This document shows, piece after piece, positions 1 through 7,264 of a stretch of DNA of 7,264 nt. Where the stretch lies: the NCBI GenBank assembly GCA_013696265.1, contig JACCYX010000063.1:1-7264 (forward strand). The letters run 5' to 3'. Each line of letters begins with the position of its first letter. Within the stretch, counting starts at the first letter, position 1. The notes under the pieces are model-generated. The model had not been told where the DNA came from and made no database searches. It saw only the letters and a list, made by a program, of their open reading frames with translations. This DNA is from Chloroflexia bacterium. Lineage in GTDB: Bacteria > Chloroflexota > Chloroflexia > Thermomicrobiales > UBA6265. Made by a program: the position numbers and the translations under genes.

Positions 1-2
1 GT

Positions 3-62
3 CCCGAGCAAAATGGTCACCTGCCGTTGCCGATCGACGATTCGCTCCTGAGCGAGGAGTGA
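3..62 (+). CDS. Probable 3' end of an unidentified upstream gene (partial)
   Basis: The frame beginning at position 3 is open from the left edge and stops at a TGA at 60-62, giving a 19-residue tail ending in LPIDDSLLSEE. About 15 of 19 codons end in G or C, as in rpoB and rpoC, while the other two forward frames fit less well. The acidic, hydrophilic tail is plausible as a protein C-terminus. An intrinsic terminator follows 27 nt later, which is where one would expect it after the last gene of a unit. An 8-bp stem (42-49 with 55-62, one G-T pair) overlaps the stop codon. I do not recognise the protein, and the fragment is too short to assign a family. It does not look like the C-terminus of ribosomal protein L7/L12, which often precedes rpoB. 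It could also be chance reading of non-coding DNA. Confidence 0.35.
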   Translation, partial: PEQNGHLPLPIDDSLLSEE

Positions 63-88
63 TCGACGGTTCCGGTTCGGATCGGGAT

Positions 89-116
89 GCGGCGAGTACC
101 TCGCTTCCGCCTTTTT
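89..116 (+). terminator. Intrinsic terminator of the upstream gene
   Basis: GCGG (89-92) pairs with CCGC (107-110) and CGAG (93-96) with CTCG (100-103), leaving a TAC loop and a three-base bulge (CTT). An alternative inner pairing is GCGAG with CTCGC. The stem is followed at once by C and five T (112-116). A GC-rich stem with a T run directly behind it is the standard Rho-independent terminator. It lies between the presumed end of the upstream gene at 62 and the rpoB promoter, so it would insulate rpoBC from upstream transcription. Confidence 0.68.
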
Positions 117-177
117 GAAATTGGACAATATTGACACGTTAAAAATGCTTGACGCGGGCACGGCGGTGCCGTACACT
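115..177 (+). promoter_or_regulatory. Main rpoBC promoter, sigma-70 type, with AT-rich upstream element
   Basis: TTGACG at 149-154 matches the -35 consensus in five of six bases. TACACT at 172-177 matches the -10 consensus in four of six, including the conserved first two bases and last T. The spacer is exactly 17 bp. Immediately upstream, 112-147 is strikingly AT-rich for this GC-rich DNA and includes an A5 run (141-145) and the palindrome CAATATTG (126-133). It could act as an UP element contacted by the alpha subunits. Transcription should start near 184. The stretch between -10 and start is not GC-rich, so it lacks the discriminator typical of stringently repressed promoters. A second -35-like TTGACA at 131-136 has no matching -10. 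The promoter is inferred from sequence alone. Confidence 0.7.
157..172. promoter_or_regulatory. Overlapping dyads inside the promoter spacer (possible operator)
   Basis: GGCAC (157-161) and GTGCC (166-170) form a perfect inverted repeat around a 4-base centre. ACGGC (160-164) and GCCGT (168-172) form a second perfect one sharing most of the same bases. Both lie between the -35 and -10 hexamers and reach the first base of the -10. A protein bound here would compete with RNA polymerase, as many repressors do, or distort the spacer. With only five base pairs per arm in GC-rich DNA, chance is a real alternative, and no regulator gene is visible nearby. Confidence 0.3.
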
Positions 178-286
178 ATTCGTTCGTGCGGGATCCGGCG
201 CCAAAGCCGGAGTTGATCGCTCAGCAACATTGGAACTGGACGGCGCGTGCAGTTGATTCTAACCAATTGGCGAGAACCTGGCAAGC

Positions 287-317
287 CGGGAGGGGTGTTC
301 TATGCCCTCCCGCTTTT
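287..317 (+). terminator. Intrinsic terminator or attenuator inside the rpoB leader
   Basis: CGGGAGGG (287-294) pairs perfectly with CCCTCCCG (305-312): eight base pairs, seven of them G-C, around a 10-nt loop, followed by C and TTTT (314-317). This is a strong candidate Rho-independent terminator about 130 nt after the predicted start. It would either limit read-through into rpoB or end a short separate RNA. A competing hairpin just upstream, CCTGG (277-281) with CCGGG (286-290), around a CAAG loop, uses four of the same bases. The two structures exclude one another, as in attenuators, though the terminator looks much more stable. The T run is only four long, so termination may be partial. 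Confidence 0.58.
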
Positions 318-416
318 GGCGTCCGTCTCACAGTTCAGTCAAGCGGACTCTACCTCCCACAGTACCCGATGGCGGCGCTCGCGACGAGTGCCCGGTGCCC
401 GGCACGGACACCGCGA

Positions 417-484
417 GGGGTAGGGGTCGTTTCCGTCAATCGTTGCCGCGTATTTAAAATCCTGTCGAACCCCTTCCCCGTTTT
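417..484 (+). terminator. Long-looped hairpin with T run in the leader (weak terminator candidate)
   Basis: GGGGTAGGGGT (417-427) pairs with ACCCCTTCCCC (469-479) with a single T-T mismatch, enclosing a loop of about 41 nt. G and TTTT (481-484) follow. The arms are distinctive because runs of four G and four C are otherwise rare here. The loop is too large for an efficient classical terminator, and the stem may instead be a regulatory fold or a protein-binding element. The AT-rich stretch TATTTAAAAT lies in the loop. That the structure forms is reasonably likely, but its role is unknown. Confidence 0.4.
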
Positions 485-547
485 GTTATCCCGATTGAAA
501 GACACATTGCAGCGGACCGGAGCCCCGGACTGACGACGTGATCGAAG

Positions 548-607
548 CAATGCCGTGTTGTGCATGGTTTTTTCCGGGCTGCGGTGTCTCCCACGGGACA
601 CGGGCCC
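548..607 (+). promoter_or_regulatory. T6 tract and stem-loop abutting the rpoB ribosome-binding site
   Basis: GTGTCTC (584-590) pairs with GGGACAC (595-601), seven pairs including one G-T, around a CCAC loop. GGGC (576-579) pairs with GCCC (604-607) below it, with small bulges between. The composite stem ends six bases before the Shine-Dalgarno sequence at 613-618. It is directly preceded by six T (568-573), which follow a weak stem of ATGC (550-553) with GCAT (562-565). The stem leaves the ribosome site exposed but close, so it could affect ribosome access or protect the 5' end. The weak stem plus T6 could be another pausing or termination point. Confidence 0.38.
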
Positions 608-624
608 AACATGAGGAGCGTTGA

Positions 625-4209
<3,585 letters not shown>

Positions 4210-4346
4210 CCAACCAGGCCGGCGCGTCGTAGGGCGGACCAACGGAGCCTGTCCCGAGGCGTCAGCCGAGGGATGGCCGCCCGCTCGAAACCGTTGTCTG
4301 CCCGGCGAAATTCTGTCACCCAACCCTCGTCTCGAGTGGAGGAACC
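4210..4346. other. rpoB-rpoC intergenic spacer
   Basis: The 137-nt gap is longer than usual for these two genes. I see no intrinsic terminator (only three- or four-base stems such as GCCT with AGGC at 4247-4260 and CTCG with CGAG at 4326-4336) and no promoter with matching -35 and -10 elements. Co-transcription of rpoB and rpoC is therefore the simplest reading. The rpoC frame has a TAG at 4230-4232 and is then open up to the rpoC ATG, but it contains no ATG, GTG or TTG in that stretch. Confidence 0.6.
4338..4343 (+). promoter_or_regulatory. Ribosome-binding site fixing the rpoC start
   Basis: GGAGGA lies four bases before the ATG at 4347, a near-perfect Shine-Dalgarno match with slightly short spacing. 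It matters because the predicted protein is about 35 residues longer at its N-terminus than E. coli beta'. No alternative start codon exists in frame upstream after the TAG at 4230. Nor is there an ATG, GTG or TTG between 4347 and the conserved FDAIRI segment, so the extension must be translated if the gene is. Confidence 0.8.

Positions 4347-7264
<2,918 letters not shown>

Larger units (their letters stand above)
184..624 (+). other. Long structured 5' leader of rpoB
   Basis: From the predicted start near 184 to the rpoB start codon is about 440 nt with no convincing gene. It contains, in order: a hairpin at 194-211 (TCCGGC with GCCGGA, 6-nt loop), a small possible hairpin at 277-290, a terminator-like hairpin at 287-317, a 5-bp stem at 321-348 (GTCCG with CGGAC), a tandem 7-base repeat GTGCCCG at 388-401, a long-looped hairpin at 417-484, a T6 run at 568-573, and a hairpin at 576-607 just before the ribosome-binding site. 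AT-rich TATTTAAAAT at 451-460 resembles a -10 element but has no good -35. The leader fits no riboswitch, T-box or tRNA consensus that I recognise. In enterobacteria polymerase genes are tuned by partial termination upstream of rpoB. A comparable role here is inference. Confidence 0.55.

Noticed and set aside
68..86. GGTTCGGATC, resembling a tRNA T-loop
   Set aside because: The flanking bases do not form the T stem, and no acceptor, anticodon or D arm can be found around it.
131..159. Promoter based on the perfect TTGACA at 131-136
   Set aside because: The bases 16-18 bp downstream (within CGCGGGCA) do not resemble a -10 element. The TTGACG at 149-154 pairs far better.
431..460. Second promoter with TAAAAT at 455-460
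   Set aside because: The -10-like hexamer is good, but no -35 element exists at 16-18 bp (TTTCCG or TCCGTC only). It is kept only as a remark in the leader entry.
186..533. 115-codon forward frame starting with GTG almost exactly at the predicted transcription start, which would make it a leaderless gene
   Set aside because: It has no ribosome-binding site, uses codons such as AGA, CTA and TCT unlike the neighbours, resembles no protein family, and runs through a strong terminator-like hairpin. An open frame of this length is common by chance in GC-rich DNA.
574..607. Terminator on the minus strand
   Set aside because: Read on the minus strand, the stem is followed by an A run, not a T run, and there is no minus-strand gene to terminate.

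Overview
This window is a housekeeping region: the genes for the two largest subunits of bacterial RNA polymerase, rpoB (complete) and rpoC (5' two-thirds, cut by the window edge), with their upstream control region. DNA is GC-rich with strong G/C preference at third codon positions. The beta N-terminus ([17 protein letters not shown], then [10 protein letters not shown]) and large lineage-specific inserts in both subunits suggest a member of the Chloroflexota, possibly near Thermomicrobia/Sphaerobacter. This placement rests on memory of family sequences and is only moderately secure.

Layout. Positions 1-62 probably hold the last 19 codons of an unidentified upstream gene, followed by a good intrinsic terminator (89-116). 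An AT-rich stretch then leads into a near-consensus housekeeping promoter (TTGACG, 17-bp spacer, TACACT; 149-177) whose spacer carries overlapping dyads. The predicted transcript starts near 184, so rpoB would have a leader of about 440 nt with no credible gene in it. The leader holds several stem-loops. One at 287-317 looks like a genuine intrinsic terminator, a second, long-looped one ends in a T4 run (417-484), and a third sits just upstream of the rpoB ribosome-binding site (576-607). rpoB occupies 625-4209. A 137-nt gap without a convincing promoter or terminator separates it from rpoC, which starts at 4347 and runs off the right edge.

The two genes encode the halves of the polymerase active-site cleft. 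Beta supplies the rifampicin pocket, the fork and flap regions and the conserved lysines. Beta' supplies the zinc ribbon, clamp helices, rudder and the Mg-binding NADFDGDQM loop. All key residues I checked are present, so both look functional, and the rifampicin pocket matches the sensitive form. No ribosomal protein gene (rplJ/rplL) lies directly upstream, so rpoBC seems to be its own transcription unit, plausibly controlled by early termination in its leader. I found no mobile element, CRISPR array, tRNA or rRNA, and no clearly new multi-gene system. The points most worth a second look are the leader structures, a beta insert that resembles a module of beta', and a large charged coiled-coil insert in beta'.
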